Origin: Gemmatimonadales bacterium UBA2975 | GTDB lineage: Bacteria > Gemmatimonadota > Gemmatimonadetes > Longimicrobiales > Gaopeijiaceae | Direction of reading: 5' to 3' | Assembly (NCBI GenBank): GCA_002348265.1 | Contig: DEAT01000058.1 | Span: forward strand, 996-20,475 | Length of the DNA stretch: 19,480 nt | Part shown: in pieces, positions 1 through 7,294 of the stretch | How positions within the stretch are numbered: the stretch's first letter is position 1 | Layout of the letters: every line of letters begins with the position of its first letter | Program-made: the position numbers and the translations under genes | Notes under the pieces: model-generated | Databases searched by the model: none | Seen by the model: only the letters and a program-made list of their open reading frames with translations | Told to the model about the DNA's origin: nothing

Positions 1-1
1 C

Positions 2-1333
2 GACGCCACGGTCAAAGCTGGATCATGGTTTCCAGAGACAATCGCAAAGATTCTTCGTGCTCAGGAAATCGCCATGCGTTGCCGCGTGCCAATTATTTAT
101 CTGATCGATTCTGAAGGGATAAACCTCGCTCATCATGGAGGAGTGTTCCCGGGCCAATACGGAGCCTCGAGGATCTTTTATTACAGCTCGATTATGCGCA
201 GGTATCTGCGTGTTCCTCAGCTTGCTGCAGTTATGGGTCCCTGCGTTGCAGGGAGTGCCTATTTGCCAGCACTTTCGGATGTTATCCTGATGGTTGAGGG
301 TGCCTCGTTTATGGGGCTTGGTGGGCCTGATTTAGCAAAAGAGGCAACAGGAAAGTCTGTTGAGGCTGAGGCCCTAGGTGGCGCTAAGGTGCATACAGAG
401 GTCAGTGGAGTGGCTCATTATATAGCCCCTGACGATGAGACGTGCGTTGCGCACCTTCGCCAGCTTATCGGGGATCTTCCTAGGACAGGCACCCAGATGA
501 AGGAGAAGGGGACGCCACCACGCCGGCTTGCTTACGACCTCTACGACTTGTTGCCTGAGGATCACCGGACTCCCTACGAGATCAGGGATGTTCTTGAATG
601 TATTCTGGACGGAGACGGACTTGAGGAGTTCCAGCCGGGCCATGCGGAAGAAGTGGTTTGCGGGACAGCTCACCTAGAGGGTCTAAGTGTGGGGGTGATC
701 GCGAATGCCAGGGGTGTTTTCAAGTCAAATCAGGGTTCGACACCTCATTTCGGGGGAATCTTCTATACGGAGAGCGCTCGAAAGGTCGCCTTCTTCATAG
801 AAGCCATGAATCGGCGAGGTACCCCAATACTTTTCATTCAGGATGTGCTGGGGTTCATGGTAGGTCCTGACGCCGAGCACTCCGGTATCATCCGGGCCGG
901 AGCGGAGTTCATCGAGGCCATGGCAACGGCGACGGTGCCCAAGTTAGTTCTAACACTGAATCACGCTTCCGGAGCGGGATATTATGCGATGGCGGGGCAG
1001 GGGTTTGATCCCGATTTCATCCTTACGTTACCTACCGGTCGAATGGGTGTCATGGAAGTTGACGGAGCGGTAACAGCGCTGTTTGGAAGCCAGTTGGACG
1101 ACCTAAAAGCCCAGGATCAAGTTCCAGATGATCAGCTGACGACCGAGATTGAGAAGGTGCGCAAGGAATATGATCGTCAGTTGGACGCGCGCTTTGCAGC
1201 TGCTAGAGGATTCGTCGATGAGGTAGTTTTGCCCGAGGAAATTCGTTCATCGCTTAGCCTGCTCTTACGGGCAGCGCTTAACAACAAAGGTCCCCACACA
1301 GGACCCTTCCAGATCCCGCTAGACATGGTATGA
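2..1333 (+). CDS. Acyl-CoA carboxylase carboxyltransferase (beta) subunit, 5' partial
   Basis: Carboxyltransferase subunit of a biotin-dependent acyl-CoA carboxylase, which moves carboxyl from carboxybiotin to an acyl-CoA in the cytoplasm. The frame is open to the window edge, so the ATG at 74 is internal. The first visible residues (DATVKAGSW...) match the middle of the N-terminal crotonase-like domain, and 443 residues are seen of a family-typical 510-540. The N-domain carries MGPCVAGSAYLPALSD, the usual acyl-CoA/oxyanion-hole segment. The C-domain carries FIQDVLGFMVG and NHASGAGYYAM, the biotin-side counterpart. It resembles both methylcrotonyl-CoA (MccB) and propionyl-CoA (PccB) carboxylase subunits, and the segment LGGAKVHTEVSGVAHYIA is nearer the PccB style, so the substrate is left open. 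The biotin carboxylase partner is not in view and may lie upstream. The family call is secure; the substrate is not. Confidence 0.9.
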   Translation, partial: DATVKAGSWFPETIAKILRAQEIAMRCRVPIIYLIDSEGINLAHHGGVFPGQYGASRIFYYSSIMRRYLRVPQLAAVMGPCVAGSAYLPALSDVILMVEGASFMGLGGPDLAKEATGKSVEAEALGGAKVHTEVSGVAHYIAPDDETCVAHLRQLIGDLPRTGTQMKEKGTPPRRLAYDLYDLLPEDHRTPYEIRDVLECILDGDGLEEFQPGHAEEVVCGTAHLEGLSVGVIANARGVFKSNQGSTPHFGGIFYTESARKVAFFIEAMNRRGTPILFIQDVLGFMVGPDAEHSGIIRAGAEFIEAMATATVPKLVLTLNHASGAGYYAMAGQGFDPDFILTLPTGRMGVMEVDGAVTALFGSQLDDLKAQDQVPDDQLTTEIEKVRKEYDRQLDARFAAARGFVDEVVLPEEIRSSLSLLLRAALNNKGPHTGPFQIPLDMV

Positions 1334-1438
1334 TCGTGTCAGTGAAGATCGTCATTTTGCTCCACTAGATACGACAGTCCATATGAGTATGATTTCCGAT
1401 GTCATGCGTAATTTTTCATTAAATTCGTACGTCTGCTG

Positions 1439-1666
1439 ATGGCGTTTCTCTCAAGTCGGTCTAGTAGAGACCATTCTTGGCTGGAATGGAAGATCCGTCT
1501 TTTCAGTGTAGCGGCTGTGCTGAGCCTGGTCGGCATCTACTTTGATGAGCGTTGGGTGATTGGCGTAGCGATCGTGGTGCTCGCGCTAGGGATGGTTTTA
1601 AGGTTTGTGCCGGGATCCGATCTGAGTGAGAAGGAAGAGGATCACAACGGCCATACTTCTATTTGA
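1439..1666 (+). CDS. Small two-helix membrane protein, unknown function
   Basis: This is a 75-residue protein I do not recognise. A polar, basic N-terminus (to about residue 18) is followed by two hydrophobic helices at about 20-36 (LFSVAAVLSLVGIYF) and 40-58 (VIGVAIVVLALGMVL). A charged acidic tail follows (DLSEKEEDHNGH). This suggests an inner-membrane hairpin. It sits 105 nt downstream of the carboxyltransferase gene on the same strand. No convincing Shine-Dalgarno precedes the ATG. An 18-codon frame starting at the ATG at 1383 ends in a TGA that overlaps this ATG by one base, so translational coupling is conceivable. The amphipathic composition and continuous frame argue for a real gene, but there is no family evidence. 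Confidence 0.55.
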   Translation: MAFLSSRSSRDHSWLEWKIRLFSVAAVLSLVGIYFDERWVIGVAIVVLALGMVLRFVPGSDLSEKEEDHNGHTSI

Positions 1667-1834
1667 GCAAATTAATACGGGGCTGTAGGTAGCATCATGT
1701 AGGATCTTAGGCGATATGATAAAGCATACATTGAACTAGCTCTGCTAAAGCACAAACTTGAGATCGCGGAGGGTTAAGTCAGTTAGTCGGTTCCTAAACA
1801 AAAGTCGGTCCGATTCAGTTGGGAGTGGGGTGAA
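1667..1834 (+). other. Intergenic stretch upstream of the RNase E/G leader
   Basis: No gene, tRNA or terminator hairpin is visible here. A TATGAT hexamer at 1715-1720 could be a -10 element, but the matching -35 position (about 1692-1697) is poor, so no promoter is called. The stretch probably contains the start of the RNase E/G transcript. Confidence 0.4.
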
Positions 1835-1961
1835 CAAGACATTCGTCTTGGAAACGCCTCTCCACTGAGCCCGGATCTGTCGGGACTCCGGTGGTCGCCG
1901 AAACTGCTCCAGTCGCAGCTCGCGATGAGCAGTTCTGGGTCGCCCGGAGGCCCCGCAGGGG
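1835..1961 (+). promoter_or_regulatory. Hairpin-rich leader upstream of the RNase E/G start
   Basis: Three inverted repeats lie in the presumed 5' leader. A perfect 6-bp stem CAAGAC/GTCTTG with an ATTC loop spans 1835-1850. A longer stem spans 1862-1894: CCAC pairs with GTGG, GAG with CTC and CCCG with CGGG around a GATCTGT loop, with small internal bulges. CCCC-GCA-GGGG spans 1951-1961. The start chosen for the gene is at 1997, so all three would lie in untranslated RNA. In E. coli, leader hairpins of rne are the basis of RNase E autoregulation; a similar role here is inference only. Confidence 0.45.
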
Positions 1962-1986
1962 TCAATCGGAACCGACATCGCAAACT

Positions 1987-1990
1987 GGAG
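1987..1990 (+). promoter_or_regulatory. Ribosome binding site deciding the RNase E/G start
   Basis: GGAG lies 6 nt upstream of the TTG at 1997. The upstream in-frame ATG at 1925 has no Shine-Dalgarno. The product from the TTG starts MKREILVSS, a normal N-terminus for the RNase E/G family. Confidence 0.6.
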
Positions 1991-1996
1991 AAAAAC

Positions 1997-3616
1997 TTGA
2001 AGAGAGAAATTCTCGTGAGCTCGAACCCACAGGAGTCGTGGGTAGCACTCCGTGAAGACAAACGACTCGCTGAGGTCATGTTCGACCGCCCGGATCAGAA
2101 TAGAGTCCTCGGCGACATTTTCTTGGGCAAGGTCGAAGCTGTTCTTCCTGGCATCCAGGCCGCTTTCGTGGATATAGGGACCGGTAAGGCAGGGTTCCTG
2201 CATGTTTCGGATATCAACATCCCTGCCGAGAGTCGAGAGGAGCACCACGACGACAGTACAGGTGGTAGAAACTCGGAAACCGAATCCAATAGGCCACAAA
2301 AAAGTGGTCGACCCAGGGGTAGAGGTGAAGGAAACGAGCGAGCGGGAAGAGGGCGTGGCAGGCGCCATCTGCCTCCGATTCAGGACCACTTAAAGAAGGG
2401 TCAGACAATTCTTGTTCAGGTCACCAAGGAGGCGATCAGCACCAAGGGTCCTAGACTTACCGCTGATATTTCTTTACCTGGGCGCTTTCTCGTTTACATG
2501 CCCTATGCATCGCGCGTGGGTATCAGTCGCAAGATTGAGGATCGCAATCAGCGTGCCAAGCTCCGAAAAATGGCTCAGAAGGTCCTACCAAAGAAAAGTG
2601 GCGGATTGATCGTTCGTACGGTTGGCGAAGAGGTTACGCCCACCAAACTCGAGAAAGAGTTTCTCCGGCTCCACGAGCGCTGGCAGAAAATCAGTAGAGA
2701 TGCCGAAGCGCTTTCGGCGCCCTCGCCGGTGCATCGTGAAGCGACCCTGATCAGTGGAGTTATACGAGATCTTTTCAGCGGCAAGTTTGAGGCGCTCCGT
2801 GTAGACTCAAAACAGGCATACGAAGAGATCAGTGACTACGTCAAGTCCGTCGATCCAGATCTTCTTGATAGGGTGCACCTCCACAGTGGTCCGACGTCTC
2901 TGTTCGATGAATTCGGAGTCGAGGAGGAGATTCAGAGGGCTTTTAGAAGAAATGTCCCGCTTAAGTCAGGTGGGAGTCTGGTCATAGAACCCACCGAGGC
3001 GCTGGTTTCAATCGACGTGAACACCGGGCGCTTCACTGGAAAGGGTAAGAGAGATCCTGAGCAGACAATTCTGAAAACCAATCTTGAGGCGGCAAGAGAG
3101 ATCGCGAAGCAACTGCGCCTGCGAGATGTAGGGGGCATCATTGTAGTGGATTTTATCGACATGGACATGCAGGAGAATCGAGACAAAGTGCTTCGAGAGC
3201 TTCGGTCTCACTTGGGCCGAGATAGAGCTCGAACAAAGGCCTTCGAAGTATCAAGTCTCGGTCTTGTCGAAATGACTCGTCAGAGGGTCCGTCCTTCGGT
3301 TTTTAATTCGCTTACTTCGATATGCCAGTCGTGTGGGGGCATCGGACGGGTATATACGCCAGCTAGCGTGGTGAGACAGATCGAGCGGACACTAAAGCGA
3401 GCGGCGGCTTCGAAGGAAGAAAAGAGTCTTGTGGTGCGAGTGCATCCGGAAGTAGCCTTGCGAGTTATCGAAGAGGAGCCTGGTTTCTTGAGGCGGCTTG
3501 CGGGCCGAACGCAACTTCAGTTGAGGCTCCGGGACGATCCTTTGATGCAGCTTGATGAATTCCGGCTACTATCTGGACCAGCTGAGACAGATGTTACGGA
3601 GAAGTATGCCGCGTAA
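1997..3616 (+). CDS. rng: Ribonuclease E/G family endoribonuclease
   Basis: Single-strand-specific endoribonuclease of RNA turnover and rRNA/tRNA maturation. Numbered from the TTG at 1997 it has 539 residues. An S1 domain occupies about 25-150, including GIQAAFVDIG. It is interrupted at about 77-126 by a polar, Arg/Gly-rich insertion (GRPRGRGEGNERAGRGRGRR) before IQDHLKKGQ resumes the fold. The two catalytic metal-binding aspartates are at 340 (VSIDVNTGR) and 385 (VVDFIDMDM). The zinc-link Cys pair that dimerises the family is at 443 and 446 (CQSCGG). There is no long C-terminal scaffold, so it is closer to RNase G than to E. coli RNase E in length. An ATG at 1925 would add 24 residues but lacks a ribosome site. 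Adjacency to rplU-rpmA is a common arrangement, for example in actinobacteria. Confidence 0.93.
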   Translation: MKREILVSSNPQESWVALREDKRLAEVMFDRPDQNRVLGDIFLGKVEAVLPGIQAAFVDIGTGKAGFLHVSDINIPAESREEHHDDSTGGRNSETESNRPQKSGRPRGRGEGNERAGRGRGRRHLPPIQDHLKKGQTILVQVTKEAISTKGPRLTADISLPGRFLVYMPYASRVGISRKIEDRNQRAKLRKMAQKVLPKKSGGLIVRTVGEEVTPTKLEKEFLRLHERWQKISRDAEALSAPSPVHREATLISGVIRDLFSGKFEALRVDSKQAYEEISDYVKSVDPDLLDRVHLHSGPTSLFDEFGVEEEIQRAFRRNVPLKSGGSLVIEPTEALVSIDVNTGRFTGKGKRDPEQTILKTNLEAAREIAKQLRLRDVGGIIVVDFIDMDMQENRDKVLRELRSHLGRDRARTKAFEVSSLGLVEMTRQRVRPSVFNSLTSICQSCGGIGRVYTPASVVRQIERTLKRAAASKEEKSLVVRVHPEVALRVIEEEPGFLRRLAGRTQLQLRLRDDPLMQLDEFRLLSGPAETDVTEKYAA

Positions 3617-3654
3617 GCACGTTCTTGTCCCTTGACCGCACTAGGGTGCTTTTC
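3615..3654 (+). terminator. Weak terminator- or attenuator-like hairpin between rng and rplU
   Basis: AAGCAC at 3615-3620 pairs with GTGCTT at 3646-3651, and CCT/AGG can pair inside (3630-3632 with 3643-3645). Only a short T run follows (TTTTC). The stem overlaps the rng stop codon. It may reduce read-through into rplU or may be chance; a full terminator is unlikely because no strong promoter is seen for rplU. Confidence 0.25.
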
Positions 3655-3703
3655 GACATTTACGGGCTCTAGATCAATACCGATTCCACCTCGGGATCAC
3701 GAT

Positions 3704-4021
3704 ATGTATGCAGTTTTTAAGACAGGCGGTAAGCAGTTCCGAGCTGAGACCGGAGCCCGTCTGCGTATCCCTGCCCTCGAAGCCGAGCCAGGGGATTCGG
3801 TTACCTTCGATCATGTTCTCGTTGCTGGTGATGGTGAGGAGAACGTCAAAGTGGGTACGCCTACCGTCGACGGTGCGTCAGTGAAGGCCGAGGTGATCAG
3901 GCATGGTCGGGGTGACAAGATCATCGTGTTCAAAAGAAAGCGTCGGAAGGGCTACCGAAAAAAACAGGGGCACCGACAGGACTTCACTGAGATTCGGGTC
4001 GAAGAGGTTGCGCTCGTCTGA
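3704..4021 (+). CDS. rplU: Large ribosomal subunit protein bL21
   Basis: Ribosomal protein L21, which binds 23S rRNA in the 50S subunit. From the ATG at 3704 the product is 105 residues, close to the usual 103. It starts MYAVFKTGGKQFR, the family N-terminus. The basic stretch FKRKRRKGYRKKQGHRQ near residues 73-90 is the conserved rRNA-binding region. The frame is open further upstream to 3632, but the additional 24 residues have no family counterpart and are not counted. It lies 87 nt after rng and 36 nt before rpmA, the usual L21-L27 pair. The Shine-Dalgarno is weak. Confidence 0.97.
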   Translation: MYAVFKTGGKQFRAETGARLRIPALEAEPGDSVTFDHVLVAGDGEENVKVGTPTVDGASVKAEVIRHGRGDKIIVFKRKRRKGYRKKQGHRQDFTEIRVEEVALV

Positions 4022-4057
4022 GCAGCGCCCGACCGCTTTCAATAAAGGGTTAGCGTC

Positions 4058-4312
4058 ATGGCACACAAGAAGGGTGTAGGCTCCAGTCGTAATGGTCGAG
4101 ACAGCAACCCAAATCGTCTTGGTATCAAGCGCGCTGGTGGACAACCGATCAACGCGGGGAGCATCATAGTGCGTCAGCGAGGGACAAAGTTCCATCCCGG
4201 TCGTAACGTGGGGCGGGGTAAAGATGACACGCTTTTTGCTCTGATCGATGGCGTTGTTACGTTCGAGCGTATGCGAGCTCGTAACGTCGTTTCGGTCTAC
4301 GCATCCGAGTAA
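4058..4312 (+). CDS. rpmA: Large ribosomal subunit protein bL27
   Basis: Ribosomal protein L27, whose N-terminal tail reaches the peptidyl transferase centre. The protein has 84 residues and starts directly with MAHKKGVGSSRNGRDS. There is thus no cleavable N-terminal leader of the kind known in Firmicutes. The core RGTKFHPGRNVGRGKDDTLF is typical of the family. AGGG about 8 nt before the ATG is the likely ribosome site. A strong terminator follows at 4331, closing the rng-rplU-rpmA unit. The GTPase gene obg, which often comes next in other genomes, is absent here. Confidence 0.98.
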   Translation: MAHKKGVGSSRNGRDSNPNRLGIKRAGGQPINAGSIIVRQRGTKFHPGRNVGRGKDDTLFALIDGVVTFERMRARNVVSVYASE

Positions 4313-4330
4313 ATTCCTCTTAGACCAACG

Positions 4331-4373
4331 GGTCCGACGGAGAGCGAAAGGTCTCTCACGTCGGACCTTTTTT
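4331..4373 (+). terminator. Strong intrinsic terminator after rpmA
   Basis: GGTCCGACG (4331-4339) pairs perfectly with CGTCGGACC (4359-4367). The stem continues with GAGAG (4340-4344) on CTCTC (4353-4357) across one bulged A, with an 8-nt loop. Six T residues follow immediately (4368-4373). The T run is on the plus strand only, so it acts in the rpmA direction. Confidence 0.95.
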
Positions 4374-4426
4374 CATGTCTAGGCGACTTGGACACGCAAT
4401 GGAAAATCGCTCTGTGTTCTTGATTG

Positions 4427-4456
4427 TTTACCCAAAACATGAAAATAAGCTATACT
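4427..4456 (+). promoter_or_regulatory. Candidate sigma70-type promoter for the transglycosylase gene
   Basis: TATACT at 4451-4456 is a 5/6 match to the -10 consensus. TTTACC at 4427-4432, 18 nt upstream, is a partial -35 match. It lies between the rpmA terminator and the next ribosome site, in an AT-rich patch, which is where a promoter is required. Confidence 0.55.
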
Positions 4457-4480
4457 TACCTGACGTCGGTGCGACGAGAG

Positions 4481-4488
4481 AAGGAGGT
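4481..4488 (+). promoter_or_regulatory. Consensus Shine-Dalgarno for a TTG start
   Basis: AAGGAGGT with its AGGAGG core 6 nt before the TTG at 4494. This near-perfect site decides the non-ATG start of the transglycosylase gene. Confidence 0.8.
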
Positions 4489-4493
4489 AAACC

Positions 4494-5531
4494 TTGTCTA
4501 CTGTTGCCGTTCCCGAGCCCGGTGCTCGTGTCGACATAGGGGATTCGAGGTCTGTGTCCCCGAAGAAGCTCAAAAATTCCAGTGTCTCGTTCTATGAGAT
4601 AGGAGTGGCTCTCCTCATAGCCCTCATAGGTTCCGCAGGGTGTCATGGGGATGATCCAAGAGCTTCTTCGTTGGATCCACAGATGCTCACGCTCGAAGAC
4701 TTTCCTGCTGGAAAAGACCACTGGAGCTCAATTAGACTGGCTGACAATCCGCGAGTCGAGAAGTGGGTGAACCTCTATCGGGGTGTACAAAGCAACAAGT
4801 TCGCAGATCTCCTAGTCCGAAAAAAACGTTTCGACGAAATAATTCAGACTCATCTTCAAATGCGGGGGATGCCAAGAGAACTTGTCTTCATCCCTATGAT
4901 TGAGTCGGAGTATTTGCCTCAAGCCGTGTCGCCGGCTTCAGCTGTGGGGCTCTGGCAGTTCATGGGTCCAACTGCAGAGCATTGGGGGCTCCGTCTTGAT
5001 CCGTTCGTTGACGAGCGACGGGATCCGGTTCGAGCAACCGAGGCGGCGTTAGATTATTTTTCATACCTGCACCAGCGGTTTGGCGGTTCCTGGTATCTAG
5101 CAGCTGCGGCCTTCAACGCTGGTCCAGGTCGTTTAGAGCGCGTGTTACTTCGCCATGCAGCGGACAAAGAATGGGACGACGCCCTGTTTTGGGAGATCGA
5201 CGAATATCTTCCGCGAGAGACGCGGGAATACGTTCCGAAGATGATCGCGGTGGCTAGGCTCGCCAGAGAAGTGGCGCCGCGGGAGTCGCAACAGAGCTAC
5301 ATCACTCCTTACCGGTATGACAACATTTTTGTACCGGGAGGAACGGCGCTTCTGAGCGTTGCTGACGCCCTTGGAGTCGATCTAGAGTCCATTCTGGCCT
5401 TGAATCCGCACCTGACACGGAGGGTGACACCCCCGAACGAAATGCATGCGGTGCGCGTGCCCGTCGGGACTGGAGCAGTCGCCGTCGCAGGATTGTCCGG
5501 GAGCCTTCCTCTCGTTCGCGCCGACGATTGA
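4494..5531 (+). CDS. MltD-like lytic murein transglycosylase, putative lipoprotein
   Basis: Cleaves the MurNAc-GlcNAc bond of peptidoglycan, giving 1,6-anhydromuropeptides. The protein has 345 residues from a TTG start. A hydrophobic segment at about 34-49 ends in SAG-C50, a permissible but not ideal lipobox. An in-frame GTG at 4554 would give a shorter, more standard signal peptide starting MSPKKLKN, but its ribosome site is poorer. The goose-lysozyme-type (GH23/SLT) domain spans about 115-255. The catalytic Glu is E137 (FIPMIESEYLPQ), followed by SAVGLWQFMG and AAFNAGPGR. The C-terminus (about 271-322, LLSVADALGVDLESILALNP) resembles a single LysM-like peptidoglycan-binding module, where E. 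coli MltD has two. It has its own promoter and is convergent with the symporter gene, so it looks monocistronic. Confidence 0.92.
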   Translation: MSTVAVPEPGARVDIGDSRSVSPKKLKNSSVSFYEIGVALLIALIGSAGCHGDDPRASSLDPQMLTLEDFPAGKDHWSSIRLADNPRVEKWVNLYRGVQSNKFADLLVRKKRFDEIIQTHLQMRGMPRELVFIPMIESEYLPQAVSPASAVGLWQFMGPTAEHWGLRLDPFVDERRDPVRATEAALDYFSYLHQRFGGSWYLAAAAFNAGPGRLERVLLRHAADKEWDDALFWEIDEYLPRETREYVPKMIAVARLAREVAPRESQQSYITPYRYDNIFVPGGTALLSVADALGVDLESILALNPHLTRRVTPPNEMHAVRVPVGTGAVAVAGLSGSLPLVRADD

Positions 5532-5609
5532 GTGCTGCGTTGCACCCCATCGAGAAATACTGTGGAGCTCGTGAGGCGGGGTCACTTTTCCTCTCGGAAG
5601 ACGGCCGAC

Positions 5610-7067
5610 TCAGTCGAAGAACTTTTGTAGATGTTCAGCTTCTTGCGCTGACGTAACCAAGCTCATTCCGACCAGTGTCGGGATGTGGACGATCAAGCCC
5701 AGGATGCCCTCGTGCATTTCGTAAGGCTTAAGTTCGGGGTTCTGCCAGAAGAAAAATGCGGTGATTGTGCCCGCTATCAGGCCAGCTATCACTCCTTTGG
5801 TTGTCGCTCGTTTCCAATAGAGTGCCGCTATCACGGTAGGTGCGAACTGGCAGATGACACCGTAGGCCGATGCCAGTAGTAATACCAGAGAGGAATCAGG
5901 GTCCTGCGCAAAGACATAGGCAATCGCTCCGGTCAGGAGCACGATACCTTGCATCAGACGACGTTGCGCGCGTTCACTTAAGTCTACGAATTGCTGGACA
6001 CCGTCTTCGACGACCACTGAGGCTGAGGCGTGGAGCAGTGCGTCCCCGGTCGACATTGAGGCCGAGAGAGCGCCCGCACAGAAGAGGCCGACTACTAAAG
6101 CCGGCAAATCTGTTTCTAGGATCATGAACGGGAGAATAAAGTCGCTAGAAGATGGTGACCCTGGGAATAGGACTCCTGAAAAACCGATCAGGAAGACCGG
6201 AATCAGGAAGAGTTGAAACGTCGGGAAAAGGATCACAGTGCGCCGCATTGTCTCGTCGTCTTTAGCCGTGAACGCCTTCATAAATAGGTGGGGCCACATC
6301 ATCAGACCTATAGCGCTTACTAGTATGAACGTTGAGTAGGCCCCCCAACTCCAAGGCTCACCTGTTGCGGTGAGGCCCGGTGGATCAAGTAACTCCGGAC
6401 GTTCCGCAATGATCTGCGTGAACATCTCTCCGATACCGCCATAGAGGGCGTTGGGTAAGTACAGACCCAGGGACCAGGCTATTACGACCATAAAGATGCC
6501 CTGGAAGGTGTTCGTCCACCCGACGGCCATAGCTCCTGCCGACAGCACGTAGGCAATGACGATTCCGTAGGCGACTGCTGATCCCAGCCAAATTGGTACG
6601 TTCCCATCGGTGACTGCCTCGATAACAATACCTGCTCCGCGCATTTGGAGCGTGACGTATGGGACGAAGGCTATCAGGCTTAGAAGCGCAATAAGCCCAG
6701 ACAGGTTCTTGGAAGGGAAACGGCCGGTAATCAGCTGTGCCTGCGTTACGAACCCATGCTGGCGACCTAGCTTGGCTACACGCGGACCGACCCAGTAAAA
6801 GGGTGCCATACCGAGAGCACCATAGGCGAGGATGTAGAAAGCTGCTGCTCCTCGTGAGTATGCCCAGCCGGGGCCACCGAGAAAGGCGAAAGCGCTGAAT
6901 ACCGACGCACCTGTCACGAAGTACATGACGAGTAGACCAAAGCTTCTGTCCGCTGCTACGTAACCTGTAACGCTGTCGCTCTGCCCTCTGCCCGCCATGA
7001 GCCCGATTGTTAGGGTAAGAGCCAGATATGCTGCGATGATGATGGTGACCACTACCCACTGTTCCAT
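5610..7067 (-). CDS. Sodium:solute symporter (SSS family)
   Basis: Secondary transporter of 485 residues that couples solute import to the sodium gradient. Around 13 hydrophobic helices are spread over the whole length. The segment GDALLHASASVVVED after SMST, at about residues 337-355, corresponds to the SSS helix whose Ser/Thr residues form the Na2 site. FVTGASVFSAFAFLGGPGWAY at about 51-71 is the typical first-repeat signature (two adjacent segments joined). The nearest styles are the PanF and monocarboxylate permease branches, but the substrate cannot be read from sequence. Its ATG overlaps the TGA of the DUF3311 gene by one base, so the two are translationally coupled. It is the last gene of the nine-gene minus-strand operon. 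No clear terminator follows in the 78-nt gap to the convergent transglycosylase gene. Confidence 0.93.
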   Translation of the reverse strand: MEQWVVVTIIIAAYLALTLTIGLMAGRGQSDSVTGYVAADRSFGLLVMYFVTGASVFSAFAFLGGPGWAYSRGAAAFYILAYGALGMAPFYWVGPRVAKLGRQHGFVTQAQLITGRFPSKNLSGLIALLSLIAFVPYVTLQMRGAGIVIEAVTDGNVPIWLGSAVAYGIVIAYVLSAGAMAVGWTNTFQGIFMVVIAWSLGLYLPNALYGGIGEMFTQIIAERPELLDPPGLTATGEPWSWGAYSTFILVSAIGLMMWPHLFMKAFTAKDDETMRRTVILFPTFQLFLIPVFLIGFSGVLFPGSPSSSDFILPFMILETDLPALVVGLFCAGALSASMSTGDALLHASASVVVEDGVQQFVDLSERAQRRLMQGIVLLTGAIAYVFAQDPDSSLVLLLASAYGVICQFAPTVIAALYWKRATTKGVIAGLIAGTITAFFFWQNPELKPYEMHEGILGLIVHIPTLVGMSLVTSAQEAEHLQKFFD

Positions 7068-7294
7068 CAGTCGTCAGCTCCATCTTTGGTCCGGTAACGC
7101 TTCTCCACTGTGTCGAGGAGGATCAAACAAACCACACTTCCGGAAATCCAAGCGGCGATCCAAGCCATTGTAAATGGAAGGCCGAAAACCAGAGGCTCTG
7201 CTTTTGCGAACGGAAGGAGTCCAGGCCATGTCACGAAATAAAGCATCAATATGTGGTATGCGGCGGCTAGAATACGCGCGGTCTTGAGGTTCAT
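7067..7294 (-). CDS. DUF3311-type small membrane protein, symporter partner
   Basis: A 75-residue protein with two hydrophobic helices at about 7-24 and 35-60, and a charged C-terminal tail (VEKRYRTKDGADD). The pattern WPGLLPFAKAEPLVFGLPF between and into the helices is that of DUF3311 proteins. These are known to be encoded directly before SSS-family symporters, like the YhdT-PanF type of pair. Its ATG overlaps the stop of the beta-lactamase-like gene (ATGA), and its own stop overlaps the symporter start (TGATG). All three are therefore coupled. A role as small accessory subunit or assembly factor is inferred from this arrangement. Confidence 0.8.
   Translation of the reverse strand: MNLKTARILAAAYHILMLYFVTWPGLLPFAKAEPLVFGLPFTMAWIAAWISGSVVCLILLDTVEKRYRTKDGADD

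Noticed and set aside
74..76. ATG at 74 as start of the carboxyltransferase gene
   Set aside because: The same frame is open to base 2 and its translation continues the family sequence upstream, so the gene begins outside the window.
1745..2389. 214-codon open frame on the minus strand over the RNase E/G start
   Set aside because: It is antisense to a clear RNase E/G gene and its translation is Ser/Arg-rich with no recognisable domain.
3632..3703. Extended N-terminus for L21
   Set aside because: The additional 24 residues have no counterpart in L21 proteins, which begin MYAV.
4420..4425. TTGATT as -35 element of the transglycosylase promoter
   Set aside because: It is 25 nt from the TATACT hexamer, too far for sigma70; TTTACC at 4427 fits better.
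5532..5609. Bidirectional terminator between the convergent transglycosylase and symporter genes
   Set aside because: Only 4-bp stems can be drawn (such as GTGC/GCAC at 5532-5545) and neither strand has a T run after them.
6385..7083. 232-codon minus-strand frame overlapping the symporter gene
   Set aside because: It is a shifted reading of the symporter gene; the product is Arg/Ser/His-rich without membrane helices or motifs.
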